NCBI GenBank assembly: GCA_963702055.1
Contig: OY969702.1
Location: 930,001 to 994,000 of the forward strand
Length of the DNA stretch: 64,000 nucleotides
Direction: 5' to 3'
From: CAWINX01 sp963702055
Lineage (GTDB): Bacteria; Actinomycetota; Thermoleophilia; Solirubrobacterales; 70-9
Below, one piece after another: positions 21,086 to 30,220 of this stretch. The notes beneath the pieces are model-generated. The model saw only the letters and a list, made by a program, of their open reading frames with translations, was not told where the DNA came from and did no database searches. Every line of letters begins with the position of its first letter. The first letter of the stretch is position 1. Made by a program: the position numbers and the translations under genes.

Positions 21086-23962
21086 TCAGTGGTGCCGTTG
21101 ATGGTGCCTGTGATGTTTGCGCTGGGACCGTCGGTGCGGACTGGTGCAACCGACACGCAAAATCTGGTTCCGGCTCTCCCCCTTGCCGTTTTGCGCCGTG
21201 AAGCTCTCGCGAGCCTTACGAGGGCGAGCGCAGAGATTGGTGGAGGGGACCAGGAGGCCCTTGCGGCCGCCCTGGAGCCAGAGGATGAACTTGGAGACGG
21301 GCACGTCGGGAACCGAGTCGAAAATGCTCCGCAGCCGGCCGCCGCGCGTCGAGTCGGTGTGGCCGACCAGGTTGACGTCGACCTGCCCGTGAAGAGCCGC
21401 GACCAGGTCCGGCAGCGCATGGGTCCCCGGCCGTAGGTAGACAGGGCCGCTGAGCGGCTGGTCGAGCAGCGGCGAGTAGGCGGTCGCGTACCCGTAGACA
21501 GAGCCGGAGGGACAGGCGTGCGTGGCGAACTGGTCCCGAGTGCAGACCGTGCGAATGTGGCTCTGGTCGAGCAGGATGCCCTGCGGGAGCACCGTGACGG
21601 CGCGACTGATGTTGGCGTCGCCGCCGCGGGCCACCAGCACCGCCCGCAGGCGCGGATGGCCGTTGCGCCGGAAATCCTTCTTATGCCCGAAGAGGCGGAG
21701 GTAGAGCTTCGGGCCGAAGGGCAGTCCCTCGCAACCGATTGCCTGGAACGGTGTCGAGACAGGGTCGGGGAAGAACGCCGCGGGGTCGGTCGGGTTGGAG
21801 CCGCCGCCGAACAGGGTCCCGTCGACCGCCTTCGGGTCGCAGTTGGTGGGGTTCAGGGTGAACTGGCTGCGGCTAACGTGAACGGCAATCGAGCGAAGGT
21901 CGAGCTTGACCCCGCCGAAGACGTCGGGGATGGGGTCGGAGACGGCGTGGACCTGGGCGGTGTCGGGGGCGAGGCTGAGCGCCACGCGCACGACGACGGT
22001 GCCGAGGTCGTAGGGGCCGGCGACCGCCGGCGTGACGAAGGCGAGGCTGAGCGGCGCCCCCTTGTACGGACCGGCGAGGTAGGCCCGGCCCTCGATGTGG
22101 AGGGGCTGCGAGCCGGCGCCCGCGTCGATCCCGACCGTGCCGACGAAACTCTGCTCGGGGCAGCTCGGGGCGGCCTGCTCCGCGGCGCCGGTGTTCGCCG
22201 CGGCGGCGGCGATGGCAGCCTCCGGGCAGTAGGCGACGCCGGCCAACTTGGCGACCAGACCCGGCGGCAGGTCGACGTTGACGCCCTTGACCTCCTGGGC
22301 GCCGTCGGGGCGGGTCAGGTTCACAGTGAAGTCGGTGAAGGCGCCGCCCTGTTTGTTGAGGTTGGCGGCGCCGAAGCTCGGCGCGAAGGGACGATCGCCG
22401 AGCGTTTTCGCGCAGGCGCCGCCGTCCGGCGCGTCGCTCAGGTCGAAGTCCGAGGAGGGGGTCGCCGCCGGGTTGCCCGACCACGGGGTCAGCTCCGCCG
22501 CGATCGTGTGCGGGCCGCAGGTGAAGGGGGTCGTCAGCGCCGCCTTCGGACCCCCGTCGAAATTGAGCCGGAAGGAGCTGAAGGGGACCTGGGGGTCGTC
22601 GGGGAAAGTGGTGGTGAGGCGCCCGGTCCGGGGGTCGGCGCTGACGTTGCCGATCAGGCGGGCCGAGATCGCGTAGCGGGACGACTCGGCGTCGACGAAG
22701 ATGCGGAACTCACGGCCGGAGGTCGGGTCGCTGCTCAGCGGCTGGCCCACGTAGACGTTGCCGGCCAGGGAATCGGGGGGCAGCGGCGGGGTCTGGATCG
22801 AGACCGTCCCGATCTTCGAGGCGTCCGGGCAGGCCACCGGGTTGCGGGTCCCCTTGCCGAACTGAGCGTCGGTGCAGGCCTCGAGGCCGTTGGCCGCGGC
22901 CGGGTTGAGGCCCATGCCCGGCGGCAGCGTCACCGTCGCGTCCTTGACGTTGGACTTGGAGACGGTGGCGCCCCCGGTGACGTGCGGCACGTCGACGTTG
23001 ACCGAGGCGCCCGCCGGGGAGTCGGTCTGAGTCGTGCCGGGATCGGCGCCGATCGAGGAGCCGTCGAGGGTGACCTGATCGCATCCGGTAGGCATCTGAC
23101 CGGGGGGTATTGGGGACTCGAAGGAGCTGGAGCCGTCGGGGAAGCTCGGATCGGGCATCTCGTAGGAGTCCGCCCGCAGGTAGGTGGAGTAGACGTGCTG
23201 GTAAGGCGCGGTGTTCGGGTCGTAACAGGTGCTGGGCGTCGTGATGAAGGTGCCGTCGCCCGACCGCCCGTCGAAGACCAGGCGATTCTGGAGGATGCGC
23301 GCCACCTCCAAGCCCGGAATCCCGGGAAGCTCGACTTTCGGCACGTCGATCGTGAAGTACTCGTGGTAGTCGCCTTCCCAGGCGATCCCCGCATCGAGGT
23401 AGATGTCGTTGCCGAGGAGGCTGAGGCCGAAGCGCGCCGGCTGCTGGTCTTTCGAAACCAGGTTGAAGACGTCGACCGGGGGCAGGGTGAGCGAGAAACC
23501 CGTCAGCGGGTTGGTCGCCGTCACCGTGCTGGTCCCCACCTTCGAATCGGCCGGGCAGGCGGTCGAGGTGGGACTCTGGCCGGCGGCGAGATCGCATTGC
23601 GGCGTGGCCTGCGGGTTGACGCTGAGGCCGACGGGGAGGTCGACGCGGACGGTCTTCAGGTTGCCGACCGGGACGTCGAAGCCGGGCAGGATCCCGGGGT
23701 CGGTCTTGATGGTGAACTGGGTGAAGCCGACCTGGGGGTGGCCGGCCGACTGCTTGAAGAACTGGTCCGGGGTATCGACCGAGCACACCGGCGTATCGCT
23801 GGTGCAGGTCCCGGCCTGCCATCCGTCCGTCGACTGCGGTGGGTCGCTCTGCGGGGCGATGATGTCCCCCGTATCGGCGCCCGCCGCCGGCGCGCCGAGC
23901 GCCAGCGCAACAAGGGCGACCGCCACCCCAATCAGACCGCGAAAACCCGCTCCCGCTCTCAT
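21086..23962 (-). CDS. Large secreted protein with four CP..S.VG repeats, unknown function
   Basis: 958 residues; ATG follows AAGGAG. A signal peptide (LIGVAVALVALALGAPAAGA) is followed by beta-rich repeats. Each repeat ends in a similar module: ACPADSKVGTSTV, ACPDASKIGTVSI, SCPEQSFVGTVGI, ACPSGSVYGYATA, then 15-25 residues later G-[NRP]-V/A-Y (GNVYVG, GRAYLAG, GPVYLRPG). The C-terminus is basic and His-rich (HRRSQRKHHRHHQRHH). No known domain recognised; large proteins like this recur in Thermoleophilia (established only as an impression of the lineage). Likely a surface or matrix protein. Confidence 0.75.
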   Translation of the reverse strand: MRAGAGFRGLIGVAVALVALALGAPAAGADTGDIIAPQSDPPQSTDGWQAGTCTSDTPVCSVDTPDQFFKQSAGHPQVGFTQFTIKTDPGILPGFDVPVGNLKTVRVDLPVGLSVNPQATPQCDLAAGQSPTSTACPADSKVGTSTVTATNPLTGFSLTLPPVDVFNLVSKDQQPARFGLSLLGNDIYLDAGIAWEGDYHEYFTIDVPKVELPGIPGLEVARILQNRLVFDGRSGDGTFITTPSTCYDPNTAPYQHVYSTYLRADSYEMPDPSFPDGSSSFESPIPPGQMPTGCDQVTLDGSSIGADPGTTQTDSPAGASVNVDVPHVTGGATVSKSNVKDATVTLPPGMGLNPAAANGLEACTDAQFGKGTRNPVACPDASKIGTVSIQTPPLPPDSLAGNVYVGQPLSSDPTSGREFRIFVDAESSRYAISARLIGNVSADPRTGRLTTTFPDDPQVPFSSFRLNFDGGPKAALTTPFTCGPHTIAAELTPWSGNPAATPSSDFDLSDAPDGGACAKTLGDRPFAPSFGAANLNKQGGAFTDFTVNLTRPDGAQEVKGVNVDLPPGLVAKLAGVAYCPEAAIAAAAANTGAAEQAAPSCPEQSFVGTVGIDAGAGSQPLHIEGRAYLAGPYKGAPLSLAFVTPAVAGPYDLGTVVVRVALSLAPDTAQVHAVSDPIPDVFGGVKLDLRSIAVHVSRSQFTLNPTNCDPKAVDGTLFGGGSNPTDPAAFFPDPVSTPFQAIGCEGLPFGPKLYLRLFGHKKDFRRNGHPRLRAVLVARGGDANISRAVTVLPQGILLDQSHIRTVCTRDQFATHACPSGSVYGYATAYSPLLDQPLSGPVYLRPGTHALPDLVAALHGQVDVNLVGHTDSTRGGRLRSIFDSVPDVPVSKFILWLQGGRKGLLVPSTNLCARPRKARESFTAQNGKGESRNQILRVGCTSPHRRSQRKHHRHHQRHH

Positions 23963-24072
23963 CTGGATCTCCTTCCCGGAATCCGTATCCCGAAAACGAG
24001 ACTACCCGATTTTATGTAGTCAAGTCAACACTTTTTGGTAATTACCCCTGTTTCTCAGGCATGGCTCAGGCA

Positions 24073-24117
24073 CGAAAGTCAGTTTGTCCTTCTCTGGGGA
24101 GAACAAACTGACTTTCG
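24073..24117 (-). terminator. Hairpin downstream of tRNA-Gly
   Basis: A perfect 15-base inverted repeat (24073-24087 with 24103-24117), 19 bases beyond the tRNA-Gly 3' end, with a smaller stem in its loop. No T-run follows, so it may be a processing/terminator structure or an operator for the 958-residue gene downstream. Confidence 0.5.
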
Positions 24118-24135
24118 CCTCAAAACGACCGGGAA

Positions 24136-24208
24136 AGCGGACGACGGGTCTCGAACCCGCGACCTCGAGCTTGGGAAGCTCGCGCTCTACCAACTGAGCT
24201 ACGTCCGC
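24136..24208 (-). tRNA. tRNA-Gly (anticodon CCC)
   Basis: Acceptor GCGGACG pairs with CGTCCGC; D-arm has AGCTCAGTTGGTAGAGC; anticodon stem CGAGC / GCTCG encloses TTCCCAA, giving CCC; T-arm GCGGGTTCGAGACCCGT. CCA not encoded. Confidence 0.95.
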
Positions 24209-24262
24209 GCGGAGTTGATTCTACGGCGGGGGGCGACCGTCGGGGCCGGGGCGCATCTAACC

Positions 24263-24802
24263 TTGTCCGCCTTGAGCGCCCGTTCCTTCATCGCCTTTCT
24301 CGCCGTCGCGGCCGTCGTCGGCCTGCTCGGCTACGGTCTGCTCAGCAAGGGATCCTCCGGCCCCGGCATCGGCACCGTTGCTCCGGCCGGGCCGCTACCG
24401 CGCCTCGACGGTAGGGGCAACGCGTCGCTTGCCGATCAACGCGGCCGCTGGGTGCTGGTCAACTTCTGGGCCTCCTGGTGCGTGCCGTGCCGGGAGGAGG
24501 CGCCGGCGCTCGAGGACTTCCAGCGGGCGCACGGAGGGCGCGGCTTCACAGTGCTCGGAATCGACACCCGCGACCTCAGCCGCGACGGGCGGGAGTTCGT
24601 GCGCCGCTACGCGCTCACCTACCCGCAGCTACGCGACGGCGACGGCCGACGGTCGCACGACTTCGGCACGACCGGGGTCCCGGAGAACTTCCTTGTCGAC
24701 CCCGGTGGGAGGCTGCGGCTCCTGCGTCGCGGACCGGTGACCGCCGCGTACCTGCGCGACTACGTCGCTCCGTTGCTGCCCGACGCCGGAGGCCGATCAT
24801 GA
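24263..24802 (+). CDS. Thiol-disulfide oxidoreductase (CcmG/ResA-like)
   Basis: About 179 residues. No ATG is available after the tRNA, so TTG 24263 (or 24272) is the likely start; the longer open frame runs through the tRNA antisense. One membrane anchor (FIAFLAVAAVVGLLGYGLL) and a thioredoxin domain with active site WCVPC in VNFWASWCVPCREEAP, plus the cis-Pro region GTTGVPENFLVD. It reduces the apocytochrome CxxCH cysteines before heme attachment. It overlaps ccmH by four bases. Confidence 0.88.
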   Translation: MSALSARSFIAFLAVAAVVGLLGYGLLSKGSSGPGIGTVAPAGPLPRLDGRGNASLADQRGRWVLVNFWASWCVPCREEAPALEDFQRAHGGRGFTVLGIDTRDLSRDGREFVRRYALTYPQLRDGDGRRSHDFGTTGVPENFLVDPGGRLRLLRRGPVTAAYLRDYVAPLLPDAGGRS

Positions 24803-25275
24803 GCGCGCCGTCTGCCCATCGACGGGCTTTGGCGGTTGCGGTGGCGCTGCTGCTGACCCTGGCCGCGCCGGCGATGGCGGCCCAGCCACGCACCTCCCTC
24901 ACCGACATCGAGGACGAGGTGATGTGCCCGATCTGCGGGACGCTGCTGGGACTCTCGGACTCGCCGCAGGCGCAGCGGGAGAAAGTCTTCATCAGCGAGT
25001 TGATCGCCGAGGGGAAGACCAAGGCGCAGATCGAGGACGCCCTCGTCGCCCAGTACGGGCAGGAGGTGCTGGCGCTGCCCAAGGGCTCCGGCTTCGACCT
25101 CTCCGCCTATCTGGTGCCGATCGTCGGCTTCGTGCTCGCGGCGATGGCGCTGGCCTTCGGCGTCCAGCGCTGGCGGCGGGACGCGAAGGAAGGCGAGCCG
25201 ACTCCGCCGGCGGAGGAGCCCCGGGGCGAGGAGGCCGAGCGCCTCGACGCCGACCTCGCCCGCTACGACCTCTAG
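24799..25275 (+). CDS. ccmH: Cytochrome c maturation protein CcmH (CycL-type)
   Basis: 158 residues; ATG overlaps the preceding stop (ATGA). Signal sequence (ALAVAVALLLTLAAPAMA), a CcmH domain with the redox pair in EDEVMCPICGTLL and the helices SDSPQAQREKVF and GKTKAQIEDALVAQYG, then a C-terminal membrane helix (LVPIVGFVLAAMALAFGV) and an acidic tail. Together with the CcmG-like gene it forms a second cytochrome c locus 5 kb from ccmF/ccmE. Confidence 0.92.
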   Translation: MSAPSAHRRALAVAVALLLTLAAPAMAAQPRTSLTDIEDEVMCPICGTLLGLSDSPQAQREKVFISELIAEGKTKAQIEDALVAQYGQEVLALPKGSGFDLSAYLVPIVGFVLAAMALAFGVQRWRRDAKEGEPTPPAEEPRGEEAERLDADLARYDL

Positions 25276-25913
25276 GCCGTCGCGACGATCGCGACCAAGC
25301 CGTCGATCCGCACCGGCGGCTTGCGCGGCGCCTTCGAGTTACGGGCGCAAGCGAGGATCGCGTCGGACTCGGCAGCGACCGTCCGCAACGCCTCCCCCTC
25401 GCTCCCCAGGGGAGGGCCGTCGAGGACGACCAGCTCGTAGGCGTTGCGCAGCTTCGAGATCGCGTGGCGAAAGCCCTCGGAGGCGAGCAGGGAAGCTCCG
25501 TCGTCAGCCGGGCGACCCGCCGCCACGCAGACGAGTGGCGATTCGGCGCCCTTGGACTTCGGCCCGGCCAGAACCGCGGACTGGAGGATCTGGGGCGCCT
25601 GGGCGTCGCCGAGCAGGTATTCGTGGAGGCCGGGGGCGAGCGCCAGCCCGACCGCCTCGGCGAGCGCCGGAGCGGCGAGGTCGCACTCGACGAGCACCAC
25701 CCGGCGGCCGGTCGCGACCGCGGTGGTCGCGATGCCGATCGCGACGGCCGACTTGTCGCCGGCGTCGCCCGTCACCATCGCCACCCGGGACTCGCCCAGC
25801 TCGCCGAGCAGGGCCTCGAGGGCCTCGAAGTCGGCCTTGCGGACGCGCGGCGGACCGTCCGGCGGCGCGGCGAGCGTCGCCAGCACGGGGGGCTTGCGGC
25901 GCCGGCCGAGCAT
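25272..25913 (-). CDS. MinD/CpsD-like P-loop protein with degenerate Walker A
   Basis: 213 residues, ATG 25913 overlapping the argS stop (TGATG). The pattern resembles the BY-kinase/MinD ATPases: LLGELGESRVAMVTGDAGDK, VVLVECDLAAPAL, LHEYLLGDA, and YELVVLDGPPLG (Walker B-like). The P-loop reads GDAGDKSAV instead of GxxGxGKS/T, so the second Gly is Asp. It may bind nucleotide weakly or act as a partner protein. No Tyr-rich tail for autokinase activity. Coupled to argS by overlap, function unknown. Confidence 0.65.
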   Translation of the reverse strand: MLGRRRKPPVLATLAAPPDGPPRVRKADFEALEALLGELGESRVAMVTGDAGDKSAVAIGIATTAVATGRRVVLVECDLAAPALAEAVGLALAPGLHEYLLGDAQAPQILQSAVLAGPKSKGAESPLVCVAAGRPADDGASLLASEGFRHAISKLRNAYELVVLDGPPLGSEGEALRTVAAESDAILACARNSKAPRKPPVRIDGLVAIVATA

Positions 25914-27559
25914 CACATCCGCTCCGGGGCCGAGATCCCCAGCAGCCCCAGGGATCCGGCGATCGTGCGCTTCGCGAGCAGGCAGAGAGCGAGCCGCTCC
26001 GACTCGACCCCCTCCCCCTCGGCGCCGATCACCTTGCAGTCGCGATAGAAGGCGTGGAAGTCCGCCGCGACCGCGGTCGAGTAGGCGCAAATCCGGTGCG
26101 GGGCGCGCTTGGCGGCCGCCTCGCGCACCTCCGCCGGGAACTCCAGCAGCCGCTTGACCAGGGCGCGCTCGGCCGGTTCGAGCGGGGCAGCGCTCGAGGG
26201 GCCGGTAGCCGCGGAGTCGCCTCTCCCCTCCCCCGCTTTGCGCAGGATGCTCGCGATCCGGGCGTGCGCGTACTGGACGTAGTAGACGGGGTTCTCGTTC
26301 GACTGGCGGCGGGCCAGGTCGAGGTCGAGGTCGACGGTCGTGTCGTGGCTGCGCCAGAGCATGAACCAGCGGGCCGCGTCGACGCCGATGTCGTCGATCA
26401 GCTCGTCGAGCGAGACGAAGTCGCCGCTGCGCTTCGACATCTGGGTGCGCTCGCCGCCTTCGACAACGTGGACGAGGCGCATGATCAGGGCCTCGAAGTG
26501 GCCGGGGTCGGCGCCCAGAGCCTCGATCGCGGCGCGCAGCCGCGCGACGTAGCCATGGTGGTCGGCACCCAAGACGTCGATCAGCCTGCCGAAGCCGCGC
26601 TCCAGCTTGTCCCAGTGGTAGGCGACGTCGGCGGCCAGGTAGGTGGGCTCGCCGTCGGCGCGGATCAGCACCCTGTCCTTGTCGTCGCCGAACTCGGTGG
26701 TGCGCAGCCAGAGGGCTCCGTCGCTCTCGTAGGTGTGGCCGCCCTCGCGCAACTGCCCCAGGGCCGCCTCAACCTCGCCACGGTCGTAGAGGTCGCGTTC
26801 CGAGAACCAGGTGTCGAAGCCGACGCCGAACCGGTCGAGGGTGGCGCGCACTCCCTCGACCATCAGCTCGACCCCGCGCCTTCCCAGCGCCTCGGCGTCC
26901 TCGGGGTCGACGCCCTCCTCGCGCAGGCGCTCGCCGAGCTCGACGACGTACTCCCCCTCATAGCCGTCCTCGGGAAGCTCCGCGCCGGTCATCCGGGCGG
27001 CGATCGAGGCGGCGAACCGGTCGACTTGGCCGCCGGCGTCGTTGACGTAGAACTCGCGACTCACCTCGTGGCCGACTGCCCCCAGGAGGCGGACCAGCGA
27101 GTCGCCGTAGGCTGCGTGGCGGCCGCCGCCGACGTGCAGCGGCCCGGTTGGATTGGCGGAGACGAACTCGACCAGGACCCGCTCCGGAGACTCGACCCGA
27201 GAGCGTCCCAGATCCTCACCCGCTCCGGCCAGCGCCGCCATCGCGCGCCGGTACCAGGCGTCGGAGAGGAAGAGGTTGACGAAGCCCGGGCCGGCGACCT
27301 CGATTCGCTCGACGCTGTCGCCCAGGGCGCCCTCCAGCTCGCCGCGCAGCCGCTCGGCGACGTCGCGCGGCTTCTCCCCCAGCGACGCCGCCAGCAGCAT
27401 CGCCGCGTTGGAGCTGTAGTCGCCCAGCTCGGGCTTGGGCGGGCGGTCCAGGGTCGGCTCGGTCCCGGTCGGCTGGCCGTCGCGCAGAGCGCGGGCGGCG
27501 GCGTCCACGGCGGTGCGAAGCTCGGCGATCGGGTCGGCGGCGACTGGCATCGGGCTCAT
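25913..27559 (-). CDS. argS: Arginyl-tRNA synthetase
   Basis: 548 residues, class I synthetase. N-terminal Add-1 domain (KPELGDYSSNAAMLLA), the HIGH-like motif in SANPTGPLHVGGGRHAAYGD, KMSKS-like segment (RTQMSKRSGDFVSLDEL), and the all-helical anticodon domain with NPVYYVQYAHARIAS, ending in LGLLGISAPERM. It charges tRNA-Arg. Overlaps the preceding M48 protease gene by four bases and the following P-loop gene by one. Confidence 0.97.
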   Translation of the reverse strand: MSPMPVAADPIAELRTAVDAAARALRDGQPTGTEPTLDRPPKPELGDYSSNAAMLLAASLGEKPRDVAERLRGELEGALGDSVERIEVAGPGFVNLFLSDAWYRRAMAALAGAGEDLGRSRVESPERVLVEFVSANPTGPLHVGGGRHAAYGDSLVRLLGAVGHEVSREFYVNDAGGQVDRFAASIAARMTGAELPEDGYEGEYVVELGERLREEGVDPEDAEALGRRGVELMVEGVRATLDRFGVGFDTWFSERDLYDRGEVEAALGQLREGGHTYESDGALWLRTTEFGDDKDRVLIRADGEPTYLAADVAYHWDKLERGFGRLIDVLGADHHGYVARLRAAIEALGADPGHFEALIMRLVHVVEGGERTQMSKRSGDFVSLDELIDDIGVDAARWFMLWRSHDTTVDLDLDLARRQSNENPVYYVQYAHARIASILRKAGEGRGDSAATGPSSAAPLEPAERALVKRLLEFPAEVREAAAKRAPHRICAYSTAVAADFHAFYRDCKVIGAEGEGVESERLALCLLAKRTIAGSLGLLGISAPERM

Positions 27560-28815
27560 CGTATGGAGCGGCCGTAGGCGACGGCGGCACCGATCCGCTC
27601 CATCGTCGTCGGGTGCGTCCCGAAGAGGAACTGCGTGACCGCCGGCGGCTCGGGATCGGCGAGGTTGGAGACGGCGAGGCGTCGCTGCAGGTCGACGAAC
27701 GCGCCGGGGTCGTGAGTCGTCTCCAGGGCGAAGGCGTCTGCCCGCGCCTCGACCTTGCGCGATAGCTGATTGCCCGGGACGCCCAGCACGAAAGCGGCAA
27801 CGGCCACTGACAGCGCCAGCGCCGGAATCGCCGCGGGCGTGCGAAGGTCGTCGCCGCGGCGGCGGGCCAGCGCCTCGGTGAAGAGCTGGACGAAGAGCAT
27901 GCCGAGCGGCGCGATCAGGGCGACGAAGAGCAGCCCGCGGCCGATGTCGTTCCCCTTCACATGGCCCAACTCATGGGCGACGACGGAGCGCAGCTCGGCC
28001 GGGCTCAACTCGCGGATCGTGTTGTCGTAGAGGACGACGCGCTTGGTCGAGCCGAGCCCGTCGACGTAGGCGTTGATCGCGGTCGAGCGACGGCTGGCGT
28101 CAACCCGGTAGACCTGGCCGATCTTCACCCCCGCGCGGCGGCCCAGGGCGAGGACCTCGGAGCGCACCCGTCCCGGCGGCAGCGGCTCGAACCTGTTGAA
28201 GACCGGGGCCAGCACCACCGGCGCCAGCCAGGTGAAGGCCGCCGCGGCGCCGATGACCAGCGCCGTCCCGCCGAGCCAGAAGCGGCGGCCGAGGCGGCGC
28301 AGCATCGCCATCGCGGCGGCCGCGGCGAGCGCTCCCAGGGCCATCCCGATCGCGATCGCGCGGACTTGGTCGCCAAGCCAGGGCCCGATCTCCTGGGTGG
28401 AGAGGCCGGCGTCGCGGGCGCGCTCGTTGGCGAAGGCGCCGAGCGGCAGGCCGGCGATCGCAAGGGTCAGCGACACGCCCGCTCCGACCGCGGCGGCGCC
28501 GAGGATAGGCCGCCGAGCCGCCGCGTCGAGAGCGTGGCGCAGCGACGCCGGCCGCCAGAGAGCGAGGACGAGGAGCACCCCGCCCTCGACCGCGAGGGCG
28601 CCGAAGCCGATCAACCGCTGCGTGTCGCGGTAGTCGGAGGCGCGGCGCAGGTCCGCGGCGCTGAAGTAGGAGCGCTCCGATACCGAGGCCGGCGCGATCG
28701 ACTCGGCGCGGGGGTGCATCAGCCAGACCGCCCCCTCGGCGACGACGATCGCCGCCACCGCAACGACCCCGATGCGGATGGCGCTCTGCCGGGTCGAATT
28801 CGTGCGGGCCGCCAC
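27556..28815 (-). CDS. M48-family membrane metalloprotease (Ste24/CAAX protease-like)
   Basis: 419 residues from a GTG start. Several membrane helices; zinc motif HELGHVKGND (about 278) and a third ligand in KVEARADAFALE. The arrangement, with EVLALGRRAGVKIGQVYRVDASRRSTAINAYV before the active site, matches Ste24-type M48 proteases that cut membrane proteins or peptides. It is the first gene of a minus-strand run with argS and the P-loop gene. Confidence 0.9.
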   Translation of the reverse strand: MAARTNSTRQSAIRIGVVAVAAIVVAEGAVWLMHPRAESIAPASVSERSYFSAADLRRASDYRDTQRLIGFGALAVEGGVLLVLALWRPASLRHALDAAARRPILGAAAVGAGVSLTLAIAGLPLGAFANERARDAGLSTQEIGPWLGDQVRAIAIGMALGALAAAAAMAMLRRLGRRFWLGGTALVIGAAAAFTWLAPVVLAPVFNRFEPLPPGRVRSEVLALGRRAGVKIGQVYRVDASRRSTAINAYVDGLGSTKRVVLYDNTIRELSPAELRSVVAHELGHVKGNDIGRGLLFVALIAPLGMLFVQLFTEALARRRGDDLRTPAAIPALALSVAVAAFVLGVPGNQLSRKVEARADAFALETTHDPGAFVDLQRRLAVSNLADPEPPAVTQFLFGTHPTTMERIGAAVAYGRSIR

Positions 28816-28892
28816 TCGCCTCTACGATAGACGGCTCCCTCGCACCGATCGGGAGGCGAGTCGAGGGGGCAGGGCCAGCCGAGTCGCAGCCG

Positions 28893-29627
28893 ATGAACGT
28901 CGCCGTCATCACCGACATCCACTCAAACCTCCCCGCGCTCGAAGCGGTCTTCGAGGCGATCGACGCCGCCGGCGTCGAGGAGACCTGGTGCCTGGGCGAC
29001 GTGGTCGGCTACGGCGCCGAGCCCGACGCCTGCGCCGACCTGGTGCGCGAGCGGTGCGCGACCTGCCTGGTCGGCAACCACGACCTCGCGGTGCTCGGCG
29101 CGCTGGACACCTCCGCCTTCTCCGAGACCGCCGCGGAGGCGGTCGAGTGGACGCGCGAGTCGATCGGCGAGGCCGCGCTGGAGTTCCTGCGCGATCTCCA
29201 GCCGGACGGAAGTCGCGAGAGCATCGGCCTCTTCCACGGCTCCCCGCGCGATCCCGTCTGGGAGTACGTGCTCTCCTCCGACCAGGCCGAGGACTGCCTG
29301 GACGCGCAGGCGGACCGCCTCTGCCTGATCGGCCACTCGCACGTCGCGCTGTTCTTCACCAGGCCGCAGGCGGGCGGTAGGGCCCGCGGCGCCCAGGCGA
29401 GCGACGGGGCACTCCTCGACATGGCGGAGGGAGCCTGGCTCGTCAACCCCGGCAGCGTCGGCCAGCCGCGAGACGGCGATCCTCGAGCGGCCTGGCTGGA
29501 GTTGGACACCGAGGCCGAAACCGCCCGCTTCCACCGCGTCCCCTACGACATCGACCGGGCCGCGAGGGCGATATCCGCCGCCGGCCTGCCAAAGCGACTC
29601 GGAGACCGCCTCTATGTCGGAACGTAA
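28893..29627 (+). CDS. Calcineurin-like metallophosphoesterase
   Basis: 244 residues. All metal motifs of the family are present: DIHSN (DxH), GDVVGYG (GDxVxxG), GNHD (GNHD), GHSH (GHxH). It resembles the YfcE/MJ0936-type phosphodiesterases that act on nucleotides or small phosphodiesters. Substrate unknown; divergent from the M48 gene with 77 bases between. Confidence 0.88.
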   Translation: MNVAVITDIHSNLPALEAVFEAIDAAGVEETWCLGDVVGYGAEPDACADLVRERCATCLVGNHDLAVLGALDTSAFSETAAEAVEWTRESIGEAALEFLRDLQPDGSRESIGLFHGSPRDPVWEYVLSSDQAEDCLDAQADRLCLIGHSHVALFFTRPQAGGRARGAQASDGALLDMAEGAWLVNPGSVGQPRDGDPRAAWLELDTEAETARFHRVPYDIDRAARAISAAGLPKRLGDRLYVGT

Positions 29628-29677
29628 CGCTCAAATGCAGGGAAAACCGGGTGAGTCCGTTGTCTAGACTCGCCTCC

Positions 29678-30220
29678 ATGCGCCGCCTTGCCACCTCATC
29701 GCTCGCTATCGCGCTCGGCGTCGGCGCCGCGGTGGCGCTGGTCTCCTGCGGAGGAGGCAGCGACGCGAAGTTGCTGCCGGGCAACACGGCGAAGGAGATC
29801 ACCGCCAACCTCGACGAGGTCGCCGGGCTGGCACGCACCGGCGACTGCACCGGCGCGCAGGACGCAGCGCGGCAGGTGAGCGAGCAGATCGACGCGCTCG
29901 GCGGGGTCGACAAGCAGCTGAAGCAGGCGCTGCGCGACGGGGCCAAGCGCCTCAACGAGGTCGTCGCCGCCAACTGCAACTCGACCTCCGTCGCGACGAC
30001 GACCGACACCGCGACGACGACCGACACCTCGCGCACGACCACGACCACCAAGAAGCAGCCCCCCAAGAAGACCCCGACCACCGCCACGACAACGCCGACG
30101 ACGACCTCCACCCAGACCACTCCGACGACGACGCAGACGACCCCTACCACCACACCGACGACGGGCGGCGGGGGCTCCGGCCCGCCTTCGGGAGGCGTCG
30201 GAGCGGGCGGGAGCGGATGA
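29678..30220 (+). CDS. Lipoprotein with Thr/Pro-rich tail
   Basis: About 180 residues (ATG 29678; a GTG at 29651 adds nine). Lipobox-like VALVSCGGGS places the mature protein on the outer face of the membrane. A short helical domain with two cysteines is followed by an 85-residue Thr-rich linker (TTTTTKKQPPKKTPTT-like) and a Gly-rich end. It overlaps the kinase gene by four bases, so it may be the outside partner or sensor of that kinase, which itself has no outside domain. Confidence 0.7.
   Translation: MRRLATSSLAIALGVGAAVALVSCGGGSDAKLLPGNTAKEITANLDEVAGLARTGDCTGAQDAARQVSEQIDALGGVDKQLKQALRDGAKRLNEVVAANCNSTSVATTTDTATTTDTSRTTTTTKKQPPKKTPTTATTTPTTTSTQTTPTTTQTTPTTTPTTGGGGSGPPSGGVGAGGSG

Noticed and set aside
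21518..24019. 833-codon open frame on the plus strand opposite the large secreted protein
   Set aside because: Composition is Arg/Gly/Val-rich antisense type; the minus-strand reading has a signal peptide, a ribosome site and repeats.
24035..24262. Longer N-terminus for the thiol-disulfide oxidoreductase
   Set aside because: It would run through the tRNA-Gly gene and a hairpin, and adds residues before a proper membrane anchor.
25535..27577. 680-codon plus-strand frame opposite argS
   Set aside because: Antisense of a certain argS gene; no ribosome site and no domain.
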